Origin: Bdellovibrionales bacterium GWB1_55_8
Lineage (GTDB): Bacteria > Bdellovibrionota > UBA1018
Direction: 5' to 3'
Length of the DNA: 34,417 nt
Assembly (NCBI GenBank): GCA_001769835.1
Contig: MEPR01000083.1
Coordinates: 13,025-47,441 of the forward strand
How positions within the stretch are numbered: the stretch's first letter is position 1; every line of letters begins with the position of its first letter. The notes beneath the pieces were generated by a model. It searched no databases and had not been told where the DNA came from. It saw only the letters and a list, made by a program, of their open reading frames with translations. The position numbers were made by a program, and so were the translations under genes. Below are positions 1 through 7,276 of the stretch, in pieces.

Positions 1-1
1 T

Positions 2-433
2 TTCGCGACTGAACTCTGCACCTTGCTTCCTTCGGATCTTATGGAGGCGGCGCGAGAGCGCGACGTCACGGGCTACGAGCACGCGCTGATTCAGGCAGGC
101 TGGAGCGTCTTCCTCGCATTGAATCTGGGCTATGTGGAGCTTGCGTTCATCAATCGGCTTTACGAACGTGTCTTCCGGCACTATGGCCTCGGCGAGGCGT
201 TCCCCGAAGTCGCGGTGGGCGCCGGAGCAGAGCTTGAGGATCTGATCACTTTCTCCCATGACGTCATGGCGGGCAGGGAATTCGAGCAAGTGAATCCGAG
301 CGCCTGGTCGGGGCGCGCGGAAGGCGTTGCCCGGAAAATTGCCGCGCGTTTTCAACGATTCACGACTCAGTTCAAGCTTCATGGCACGGCGTTGGCGACC
401 ATTCACGGAGAACGGGGGTTTGCTGATGTCTAA
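2..433 (+). CDS. Unknown protein, C-terminal part (5' end outside the window)
   Basis: The reading frame is open from the first bases of the window, so this is the C-terminal part (about 143 residues) of a longer protein. A TTG at 23 lies in frame but is unlikely to be the true start. The visible part is soluble, with no membrane segment or signal peptide. It is probably mostly helical, with an aromatic patch near the start (motifs GWSVFLALNLGY and NRLYERVFRHYG). I do not recognise the family. Its stop codon at 431-433 overlaps the ATG of the next gene by 8 bases, so the two are probably co-transcribed and translationally coupled. Coding status is well supported by the overlap and frame; function is unknown. 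Confidence 0.7.
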   Translation, partial: FATELCTLLPSDLMEAARERDVTGYEHALIQAGWSVFLALNLGYVELAFINRLYERVFRHYGLGEAFPEVAVGAGAELEDLITFSHDVMAGREFEQVNPSAWSGRAEGVARKIAARFQRFTTQFKLHGTALATIHGERGFADV

Positions 434-2396
434 GCAGGGACCTGCTCTGACAGCCGCATCGCCCGCCTCCTTTGGCATCGGGAACATCCTCGCGCCGAAT
501 ACTCGAATCTATTATGACAACCTTTTCTCGACGCAGTACCTGGGTCGTGTTTCGGATCTCCTTGCCGCGCAACTTCGCACGCAAGGCTTGGATGAGCTGA
601 GATTTCGAGCGGTTCTGCTTTTCGCGGTCTTCGAAGGGTATAGGAGCCAGACTGACGGTGAAGTGCTTGCGCAGCCTCTCGTGCTTGAGTGCGGCGTAGA
701 CGCTGAGAAGGTGGTGATCGGGATCTCGTTCCGACGAGCACAGGAAAAAGGAAAGCTCGCGATCGAGGGTCTTTCCGAACGTCTGGTTTCAAAGCATCCC
801 GGTGGACCCTTTGAGGTACTGCTTGGGGAACTCCACGCGCAATCGGATCGCCTCGTCATTCGCATCGAGCCGGACACGGGCCGCTTTGAAGCAGTCGCGA
901 TTCTTTCACTTTCCGGCGCTGCAGGAGAAAAGGCCGCTCCTGAAGTTCAATTGATCGGTTCAGCCGAACCCGGTGAACGGACCTCGGATTCCTACACACA
1001 GCTTGCGGATCTGGACTACCAGGCGCTGCTGAAAGCACCTTCTGCGATAAAAGTGAAAGCGCAGTCGCCGCTTGGCGAGTTGATCGCACGAGTGGCCAAG
1101 GGGCAGACCGAAAGTACCGAAAATATTCGTGTGGCAGGGCCTGCTTACGCCGAGTTCGACGAATCCAGGAACGTCGTGACGGGTGTCACTGATCACATCG
1201 GTTCAGATGAAAGTCATACCATCAGTGGCAGCGGCGACAGCGCCGTGCCGGGTGGCGAGAACGAGCGCTTTCGTTCCTATCAGGAAAAAATCGCGGAACT
1301 GGAGCAGCAGCTTTCAGAGAAGTCGCGGAATGAACGCCCAAGCGTCATGAATCCGAGCGCGCTAACGGGACTTCTCAAGAAAGCCTGGCCTTTCCGGCGT
1401 GCGAAAGTACAGGTGGACGAAACGCCACGAGAGGAAAAATTCACCATTATCGAGCCGCCGCCGATCTTTGAAGCGGACCTTGCGAGTGAAGCGCAGAGCG
1501 CCAGCAGCGCCCAGGCGACGACAGCAACGGCCACGGACGCGGCGACCGGACCGGACGAGAGTCCGTCTGAAACCGCCGGAAAGCTGGTACGTGAGATTCA
1601 CAGCGGGGGATTTAACCAGGCCGTTACCCGCGTGCAGCAGAAGGCCGCTGAAATCCGCGAGGAGCTCTCAAGCGAGCGTGCTCAAGGGTGGATGGATGGC
1701 ATGCTCGGCGAATTGGTGGCTGAAAAATCGCGACTGCACGACCTCGCCAAGCAGGTGAACCTTTCGGTCCGAAGGAAGGAACATCACTTCAAATCACGCG
1801 AACAGGCGCTTCAGGAAGAGCTTCGCAGGAAGGATGAAGCCCTTCGGCAGAAAGACGTCTCCCTCGGGCGCCTTCGCGACCAGCTTTCCGAGGTGAATAT
1901 GACCTTGGAACGCTCCAAAACGATTACGAAAACGACGAGCGACACGGGGCAGTTCAAACACAAATACATGCTCTCCCAAAGGATGCTGGTTTCCGCCAAA
2001 GAAGAGAATTCCCTGCTCAAGTCGAAGGTCGATGACCTTCGTTCTCAGCTTCTTTCGGCGCAATCCGCGAGCAAGCTGGGCAGCGCACCGCTGGCCGAGC
2101 TTTCAGCTCTTCGCATGAAACACGAGCGCACCAACCGGCAGCTCGAGGACCTTCGTCAGCAGCACAAACAGATTTCCGACAAGCTTGCCGAGGTCAAGAA
2201 GGACCGGAGCATCAGCGGCGGCAACGTAGAAGACCTGAAGCGGCGCCTGGACGCTGCAACGAAGCTTGCCATCTCGAATTCGAAGGAAGCGGAGCAGCTC
2301 AAGCTTCAAGTCGAAGAGCTGAAGCGCGAAGAGGGAAGGCTCAAAATGGAGCTTCAGCGCGGCCAGCAGGAACTTCGCGACAAAAAGATTGCTTAA
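426..2396 (+). CDS. Large coiled-coil protein of unknown function
   Basis: A 656-residue protein beginning MSKQGP. I prefer the ATG at 426 over an in-frame start at 327 because a purine-rich stretch (GGAGAACGGGGG) lies just upstream and the 8-base overlap with the previous gene suggests coupling. Residues about 1-200 look globular and contain alternating beta/alpha-like segments. Residues about 280-300 form a short heptad-rich helix. Residues about 350-382 are low-complexity Ala/Thr/Ser. Residues about 400-500 and 510-656 are strongly charged Leu/Glu/Lys/Gln heptad sequence typical of a long coiled coil. No signal peptide or membrane segment is visible, so it is probably cytoplasmic. The shape (globular head, flexible linker, long coiled coil) suggests a scaffold or polar-organiser role, which is only inference. 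Family not recognised. Confidence 0.85.
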   Translation: MSKQGPALTAASPASFGIGNILAPNTRIYYDNLFSTQYLGRVSDLLAAQLRTQGLDELRFRAVLLFAVFEGYRSQTDGEVLAQPLVLECGVDAEKVVIGISFRRAQEKGKLAIEGLSERLVSKHPGGPFEVLLGELHAQSDRLVIRIEPDTGRFEAVAILSLSGAAGEKAAPEVQLIGSAEPGERTSDSYTQLADLDYQALLKAPSAIKVKAQSPLGELIARVAKGQTESTENIRVAGPAYAEFDESRNVVTGVTDHIGSDESHTISGSGDSAVPGGENERFRSYQEKIAELEQQLSEKSRNERPSVMNPSALTGLLKKAWPFRRAKVQVDETPREEKFTIIEPPPIFEADLASEAQSASSAQATTATATDAATGPDESPSETAGKLVREIHSGGFNQAVTRVQQKAAEIREELSSERAQGWMDGMLGELVAEKSRLHDLAKQVNLSVRRKEHHFKSREQALQEELRRKDEALRQKDVSLGRLRDQLSEVNMTLERSKTITKTTSDTGQFKHKYMLSQRMLVSAKEENSLLKSKVDDLRSQLLSAQSASKLGSAPLAELSALRMKHERTNRQLEDLRQQHKQISDKLAEVKKDRSISGGNVEDLKRRLDAATKLAISNSKEAEQLKLQVEELKREEGRLKMELQRGQQELRDKKIA

Positions 2397-2425
2397 CCGT
2401 CCTTAAAACCTTAAAAACGGGATGT

Positions 2426-2509
2426 GCTCGCGTGGTGGAATGGCAGACACGCTGGTCTTAGGAACCAGTGGGGTAACCCGTGACAGTTCGAGTCTGTCCG
2501 CGAGCACCA
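2426..2509 (+). tRNA. tRNA-Leu (anticodon UAG)
   Basis: The 84-base sequence folds as a class II tRNA. The acceptor stem GCTCGCG (2426-2432) pairs with CGCGAGC (2499-2505), followed by discriminator A and an encoded CCA (2507-2509). The anticodon stem CTGGT/ACCAG encloses loop CTTAGGA, giving anticodon TAG. There is a long variable arm, as expected for Leu, and a T arm GACAG-TTCGAGT-CTGTC. It decodes CUN leucine codons, mainly CUA/CUG. It lies 29 bases after the coiled-coil protein gene; no separate promoter or T-rich terminator is obvious around it. Confidence 0.97.
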
Positions 2510-2585
2510 ACTTCTTATATTTCCTCAAAATCTCCTTTAGTAGATTACTTGACGCTTCGCGCTAGGTCATGGTACTCGGCCTGCC

Positions 2586-3719
2586 ATGAAACACGCGCTT
2601 TTATTGTTGGGTTTCCTGAGCTTCTCCCAAGTGGTCGTCGCAGGCCCTCGAATCGATCTTCGTGAGCTGCTTCCGGAAAACAACAATGCGTGTCCTACGC
2701 TCAGTCCGATCCCTTTCAGGGCCGTTGTCCTGAACGAGGGCCTTTCCTGTGCTGACACGACCGGTGTCCGCAATATCATGAGCAAGCTCGGTGCCTGGAT
2801 GCCTCCACGCGCCACGAAACCCCGGCTGGCTCTCGTACTGACGGCGGAAGACGATAACGCTTATTACTCGGGCTATGCCTTGAATGTACCCTTGAGATTG
2901 AAAGGGAGTTTGGGCGCGGGTCGTTCTGCCAGGTATTTTCCGAACGATATTTCGAGGGGGGTTGTGGCACACGAATACGGCCATGCGATGTTGAATTCTG
3001 CTCTCGCTTCGAGAAACGCGGAATTCCGTGAGGAACTCGCCTTGATGACCCGACTTGGTGAGCATATGGCGATCCAGCAGGTGGTCCAGCTGAAGTATCT
3101 CCGTGAATACCGTATGCTGGAGCAGTCCTTTACCCGGAAGTACGGGCCGAAATCTAAGTGGACAGCCGAGCAAGCAAGAGAGTTTGAGGCGACAGTGGTT
3201 CGGCTGAGCAAAAAATACGAGCCGCAAGCTCAGCTGAACGACAAGCTGCTGCAGGAAGCCGGATCAAAAGTCAGCGAGCACACAAACAAGCACTTTTCCA
3301 TACTATCCAGCTACCATGAGTTTTTCGCCGATCTGGTCGCGGTGCTGGATGGCCAGGACTGGGCGCTTACCGGAAAGATCATCAGCATCCTGGTGAACGA
3401 TCGCGCCGCAGGCCTGCCGCGCGACTTCACGAATGCGGGAAACGCTTTCGAAAATGTTGCCCGTGTTGAATCGCATGAACTCCTTGGGCCAGCTCGCTAC
3501 GCGCTTTATCAGCGGCTCAAATCGAAACGCTGCCTGCGTCCTGATCCGAAATTGCTTATCCCGGCGGTGATTGATGCCATTCATGAGCAATCGCGTACGG
3601 CCTGGGGTTCTTCAGAGGTCTCCACGGTCGCGGGTCGCATCGCGTTCAACCGCGCATTCGTGAATTCGATTTTCTGGCGGCTGGATCGCCTGGGCGCGGG
3701 GCTTTGCCGAGCTCGCTGA
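2586..3719 (+). CDS. Secreted zinc metalloprotease-like protein (HEYGH)
   Basis: A 377-residue protein with an N-terminal signal peptide (MKHALLLLGFLSFSQVVVA, cleavage near residue 19-20), so it is exported. The zinc-binding motif HEYGH lies at residues 129-133 in the context VVAHEYGHAM, with the two His as ligands and Glu as catalytic base. A second motif, HEFFAD at 244-249, matches the position and style of the third-ligand Glu region of gluzincin-type peptidases. Between them is a charged helical insertion (about 140-235). The exact peptidase family is not recognised; inactive relatives exist, but both key motifs are intact here. The gene converges on the PRC-barrel gene with a 3-base gap. 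No clear Shine-Dalgarno precedes the ATG; a poor TTGACG (2549-2554) element lies upstream. Confidence 0.8.
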   Translation: MKHALLLLGFLSFSQVVVAGPRIDLRELLPENNNACPTLSPIPFRAVVLNEGLSCADTTGVRNIMSKLGAWMPPRATKPRLALVLTAEDDNAYYSGYALNVPLRLKGSLGAGRSARYFPNDISRGVVAHEYGHAMLNSALASRNAEFREELALMTRLGEHMAIQQVVQLKYLREYRMLEQSFTRKYGPKSKWTAEQAREFEATVVRLSKKYEPQAQLNDKLLQEAGSKVSEHTNKHFSILSSYHEFFADLVAVLDGQDWALTGKIISILVNDRAAGLPRDFTNAGNAFENVARVESHELLGPARYALYQRLKSKRCLRPDPKLLIPAVIDAIHEQSRTAWGSSEVSTVAGRIAFNRAFVNSIFWRLDRLGAGLCRAR

Positions 3720-3722
3720 TCT

Positions 3723-4514
3723 TCAGGCCGCAAGGCGATCCCAGTAGCCGGTCTTGCCATAATGTGAGTAAAGCCGTGCTTCGAAAGTGCGATCGAAGGG
3801 GACATGGGGGCTCAGCGCCGGCGCTGATTTGATCTGTTCCGGATCCAGATCCACCCGGATCAGGCTTTTCTCCCACGAGATGTCCGTAATCCATTCCGTC
3901 GATATCGGCACCGGAAGCGAGGGCCACCAGCTTTTTGTGTCCACCAGAAGGTATCTGAGGGCCCAGCTTTCATTGTCCACGAAGGCATCCTCGATATGCC
4001 CGAAGACGGAGCCTCTGGCATCAATGTGATAGCCTCTCAATTCCTTGATCGACCGCAGGTGCGGATTCAATTCAGAACCTTCGGGTGAAAGTAAAAACGG
4101 AGGGGGAGAGTCCTTCTCAACCGCTTCGTCAGAATGCCTTTCGATCGGATAAAGCTGAGGTTTGTCGCTCTCACGCCAGAGGCCCATGCCTCCCCAGTAG
4201 ACGGGCCAATTGTAGTAACGCAGAAGTTGCATCTCGTGCTCTCTTGAGACCGGCATCTCCGTGTCGATGTCAGGACTGTCCTTCACCTGTTGTTGCGAGA
4301 GATTCACGACGATTTCGCCTGCCACTTTGTCCAGGCGACTGACGGCATGAGGTGAGATCAGAACCTTTCGCCCGAACAGCCAGAATCCCGTATTCACGAC
4401 AATGAAACGAATTCCGAATTTTTCATCATCAAGGAGGAAGTCCTCCGCGTGGCCGATGTCCCCGTCCGTGGCCAGGATCCGGTATCCATCGAGTTCTTTC
4501 ATTCGCGTAAGCAT
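3723..4514 (-). CDS. Double PRC-barrel domain protein
   Basis: A 263-residue soluble protein built from two copies of a PRC-barrel-like domain, at residues about 5-80 and 157-232. Each copy begins with K-E-L-x-G-Y, contains a G-x-x-x-G-H-x-E-D stretch (IGHAEDFLLDD and FGHIEDAFVD) followed by a hydrophobic strand (IRFIVVNT and LRYLLVDT), and is joined to the other by an acidic/proline linker. PRC barrels are small beta-barrels known from photosynthetic reaction centre H subunits and RimM, and are common in stress-related proteins of soil bacteria. The ATG is preceded by GTGAGGT, a good ribosome site. It lies 20 bases downstream of the site-2 protease gene on the same strand, so the two probably form an operon. 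A scaffolding or stress role is inferred from context. Confidence 0.88.
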   Translation of the reverse strand: MLTRMKELDGYRILATDGDIGHAEDFLLDDEKFGIRFIVVNTGFWLFGRKVLISPHAVSRLDKVAGEIVVNLSQQQVKDSPDIDTEMPVSREHEMQLLRYYNWPVYWGGMGLWRESDKPQLYPIERHSDEAVEKDSPPPFLLSPEGSELNPHLRSIKELRGYHIDARGSVFGHIEDAFVDNESWALRYLLVDTKSWWPSLPVPISTEWITDISWEKSLIRVDLDPEQIKSAPALSPHVPFDRTFEARLYSHYGKTGYWDRLAA

Positions 4515-4534
4515 GTTGACCTCACTTTCGCATA

Positions 4535-5701
4535 TCAGGCCGCTCGTTTGTGATCGTCTCGATCACGGGCTGACGCCGATGATTCAGGTCGCAGGCTGCG
4601 GAACTGCATCAACTCAAAGACGTCGGCCGAGCGCACGATGCCGACGATCCTGCCGTCCTCTGTTTTCAATGGCAGCGCGCCTCCCGGATTGCTCGCAAGC
4701 ACCGGGAGATTGTCCGAAAGCGGTTCATTCACGTCGAGAACTTTGGCAACCGGCTCCATGACGCTCTCGATTCGGGTGTGCCGCCAATGGTCGCGCGGAA
4801 TACGGCGAAAAGATGCCAGGCGTACGATTGCTGCTCCCGGAGGAGCCATGATTCGAACCGGCAGGATGCTTGTTCGCAAGGTGATCATTTCCTCAGCCGT
4901 CGAATCCATGAATTCGGCCTGTTCGAGCACACGGGTTCTGATCCCGATTTCGCCCGCCTTGACGTCTTTCAGGAGCGTTCGACTTGTGAGGAGGAAAAGC
5001 TCGCTGTTTGCCGCCGTGTAAACGAAAAACGCGATCAGGATCAGGAGGAAGTTCATGCCCATCAGTCCCAGGATGCCGAGAGCCCAGGCCAGGGACTTGC
5101 TGATGGCGACCGCGACTTGCGTGCCGCGAAGTTTTCCCTGTCGCGCCGACAGCACCGATCTGAGCGCTCTTCCGCCGTCAAGAGGGAAGGCAGGGACCAG
5201 GTTGAAGATGGCGAGCACGAGGTTCACCGTTCCAAGCCACGAAGTGAACAGGACGAGTTCACCTGAAGAAGTCAGGGAACGAAGAAAGAAGAGGAGGCCC
5301 GCGATCGCGAAGCTGACAATCGGGCCGATGATCGAGAGTTTGAATTCCGCGTAGGGTTTTTCCGGCATTTCTTCCATTTCGGACATCCCACCCAACATCA
5401 TCAGTGTGATCCCGCGCACGCGCACCCCGTGCGCTTGAGCGACCAGCACATGTCCGAATTCATGGATAGCGACCGAGACGAGCAGCGCGATCGCGAAAAT
5501 GAAGCCCCAGATCAGGGGCCCCCCGCGCAGGGAGGCCGGATCCAGCCCCGCCTGCTTTGCCACCAACGGGTATTGCATGCTCGCCACCATAACCACATAA
5601 ACGAGGAGGATGAGCAGGCTGAAGTGTAACTTCAGTTCGACACCGCGGATCGTCGCGATTTTCCAGCTTCTGCTGTTAGCCATTAAGGCCAGTCGTAGCA
5701 A
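4535..5701 (-). CDS. Site-2 protease family (M50) membrane metalloprotease with C-terminal CBS-like region
   Basis: A 388-residue inner-membrane protein. The M50 zinc motif HEFGH is at residues 80-84 inside a membrane helix. The second conserved motif, NLVPAFPLDGGR (about 167-178), supplies the third ligand Asp175. Five to six hydrophobic helices lie at about 27-42, 64-86, 122-140, 150-170 and 205-230. Residues about 312-366 (SVMEPVAKVLDVNEPL...GRIVGIVRSADVFELM) resemble a CBS module, so this is the Rv2625c/archaeal-type class with a nucleotide-sensing tail rather than a PDZ-type RseP. Start choice: TTG at 5701 follows GGAGAGGG with 8-base spacing; an ATG six codons later (5683) is the alternative. 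It is followed by the PRC-barrel gene and is divergent from a universal stress protein gene. Confidence 0.9.
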   Translation of the reverse strand: MLRLALMANSRSWKIATIRGVELKLHFSLLILLVYVVMVASMQYPLVAKQAGLDPASLRGGPLIWGFIFAIALLVSVAIHEFGHVLVAQAHGVRVRGITLMMLGGMSEMEEMPEKPYAEFKLSIIGPIVSFAIAGLLFFLRSLTSSGELVLFTSWLGTVNLVLAIFNLVPAFPLDGGRALRSVLSARQGKLRGTQVAVAISKSLAWALGILGLMGMNFLLILIAFFVYTAANSELFLLTSRTLLKDVKAGEIGIRTRVLEQAEFMDSTAEEMITLRTSILPVRIMAPPGAAIVRLASFRRIPRDHWRHTRIESVMEPVAKVLDVNEPLSDNLPVLASNPGGALPLKTEDGRIVGIVRSADVFELMQFRSLRPESSASARDRDDHKRAA

Positions 5702-5702
5702 T

Positions 5703-5739
5703 TACGAAGCCCTCTCCGGAGCACGTGGCTTGCTTCGTA
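5703..5739. promoter_or_regulatory. Inverted repeat in the 45-base divergent intergenic region
   Basis: TACGAAGC (5703-5710) is repeated inverted as GCTTCGTA (5732-5739) with a 21-base spacer that contains a CACGTG palindrome (5722-5727). The repeat fills almost all of the space between the divergent site-2 protease and Usp genes, so it could be an operator controlling both. It could also be chance, and part of it serves as leader of the minus-strand gene. Confidence 0.35.
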
Positions 5740-5746
5740 CTCAGGC

Positions 5747-6562
5747 ATGACGGAAATATCGGTAGCGGAAAGCTGGCGTCTGATCCTCCTGAGCGCCGAC
5801 GGAACGGCAACACCTCACCAGGCGGGCGGCTTTGTTGATCTGCTCGCCAAGCAGTTGCGGGCAGAGGTGCTGCCTTTGTCGATGGGCTCCATCGAGGAGA
5901 GCCTTTCGGAGAGAGTGGATAAAATTCGGGAAGGGGTGGTTTCATTGCGAGGCGACCTGGTTCTTTATCCCGCCCACCCGGAAACCAAGCGGCGCGACAA
6001 GCTTTCCGAAAAGCTGCTCCTCTCATGCCCTGTTCCCATCCTGCGTTATGCGCATACCGCGGCGTTCGCGTCAAAAGGATCGCCCAAGATCCTTTTCCCG
6101 ACCGATTTTCATTACGAAGCCAGAAAGGTCATCGATCGGCTGATTCCCTTTGCACGGCGGTTGGGGGCCTCCGTGACGCTCTTTCACGAGGTTCCGCGTC
6201 CCGCCGGCAGTGCGTTGGAAGTCGGGAGCGCGCCTGAAGCATTTCAGGTGGCTTGGGACGATGATCGGGAGGAAAGACGAAAAATTGCTGAGCGGTTCGC
6301 CGGAATCCTGAATGCGGCGGGTATTCCGACTTCCATCGAGTTGAACCCCCCTGGCAAGGTACTGGTGCACGCCATCTGGGAGGCGGCTTCATCGGGAGGA
6401 TACGCGTTCATAGCCGTTGGAGCTCGCAGTGGTCCGATCGAAACCTATTTCACGGGCTTGACCACCCGGCAGTTGTTCTCAGCCCTGTCCTGTCCTGTCT
6501 GGGCGATCCATGAGCGGGTTCTCAAGTCCGACGAATCCATGCCGGGGGAGAAAGTGGCTTGA
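5747..6562 (+). CDS. Universal stress protein, tandem UspA-type domains
   Basis: A 271-residue cytoplasmic protein. The C-terminal domain (about 112-257) is a recognisable UspA fold: it starts with a beta strand and acidic residue (PKILFPTDF), ends with FIAVGARSG followed by TTRQLFSALSCPVWAI, and keeps a form of the G-x2-G-x9-G(S/T) nucleotide loop, although the final glycine is not ideal. The N-terminal half (about 8-108) is a degenerate copy ending LSCPVPILRYAH. Tandem Usp proteins bind ATP or other ligands and act in stress survival. The gene is divergent from the site-2 protease/PRC-barrel pair with 45 bases between starts, which suggests a shared regulatory region and stress function (inference). 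No strong ribosome site is seen. Confidence 0.85.
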   Translation: MTEISVAESWRLILLSADGTATPHQAGGFVDLLAKQLRAEVLPLSMGSIEESLSERVDKIREGVVSLRGDLVLYPAHPETKRRDKLSEKLLLSCPVPILRYAHTAAFASKGSPKILFPTDFHYEARKVIDRLIPFARRLGASVTLFHEVPRPAGSALEVGSAPEAFQVAWDDDREERRKIAERFAGILNAAGIPTSIELNPPGKVLVHAIWEAASSGGYAFIAVGARSGPIETYFTGLTTRQLFSALSCPVWAIHERVLKSDESMPGEKVA

Positions 6563-6589
6563 GTCAGGCAGACATGAGAGAGTGGTCGC

Positions 6590-7276
6590 ATGTCTGCAGT
6601 GAAGGTTTCCGATTCTGAGAAAAAAAGAGTGGCTGAAGTGATTCGCGTCCTTGAACGTGAATATCCGGAGGCCGCCTGCAGCCTGGACTTCAAGAACCCT
6701 TTTCAGCTCCTTGTGGCGACCGTGCTTTCAGCTCAGTGCACCGATAAGCGGGTCAACCTGATCACGCCCGAAATCTTTCGAAGGTTCCCGGATGCTCACG
6801 CGATGGCTAAAGCCAAATTGAGTGAACTCGAGCGTCTCGTGAAATCCACGGGATTTTACAAGAACAAGGCAAAGGCCTTGAAGAAGTCCGCTGCCCAGAT
6901 CGCTGAACTGCATCACGGTAAGGTCCCCGGCACTCGCGAAGAGCTCGTCAAGTTGCCGGGGGTCGGCAGGAAAACCGCGAACGTGATTCTTGGCAATGCG
7001 TTTGGAATAGCCACCGGCATCGCCGTGGATACGCATGTGGGCCGGGTTTCGCGGCGCCTGGGCCTGACAGCATCGAAGAATCCGGAAATCGTTGAAAGGG
7101 AATTGCTGAAGCTTGTTCCGGAAAAACATTGGATACACTTCTCTCATCTTCTGATTCAACACGGACGCGAGATTTGCTCGGCCCGACGCGCGTATTGCGA
7201 GCGATGCCCTATCTCACGTTTTTGCCCGAAGGTGGGGGTCACGCCGCCGGTTGGACCGCCAGGCGAATGGGTTTGA
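6590..7276 (+). CDS. nth: Endonuclease III (DNA glycosylase/AP lyase)
   Basis: A 228-residue base-excision repair enzyme that removes oxidised pyrimidines and nicks abasic sites. The helix-hairpin-helix motif LPGVGRKTANV carries the catalytic Lys, and the downstream AVDTHVGR holds the catalytic Asp. The C-terminus has the [4Fe-4S] cluster pattern C-x6-C-x2-C-x5-C (CSARRAYCERCPISRFC). The substrate-side motif SAQCTDKRVN is also conserved. Length is slightly above the E. coli protein (211). It begins 27 bases after the Usp gene, with GAGAGAG upstream of the ATG. The last 38 bases overlap the 3' end of lon on the opposite strand, so the transcripts are antisense to each other there. Confidence 0.97.
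   Translation: MSAVKVSDSEKKRVAEVIRVLEREYPEAACSLDFKNPFQLLVATVLSAQCTDKRVNLITPEIFRRFPDAHAMAKAKLSELERLVKSTGFYKNKAKALKKSAAQIAELHHGKVPGTREELVKLPGVGRKTANVILGNAFGIATGIAVDTHVGRVSRRLGLTASKNPEIVERELLKLVPEKHWIHFSHLLIQHGREICSARRAYCERCPISRFCPKVGVTPPVGPPGEWV

Noticed and set aside
327-425. Longer N-terminus for the coiled-coil protein
   Set aside because: The extra 33 codons lie wholly inside the upstream gene and lack a ribosome site, while the ATG at 426 has one and gives the normal 8-base overlap.
2549-2577. Promoter for the metalloprotease gene (TTGACG)
   Set aside because: No acceptable -10 box lies at a proper distance; the best candidate, GGTACT, matches only 3 of 6 bases.
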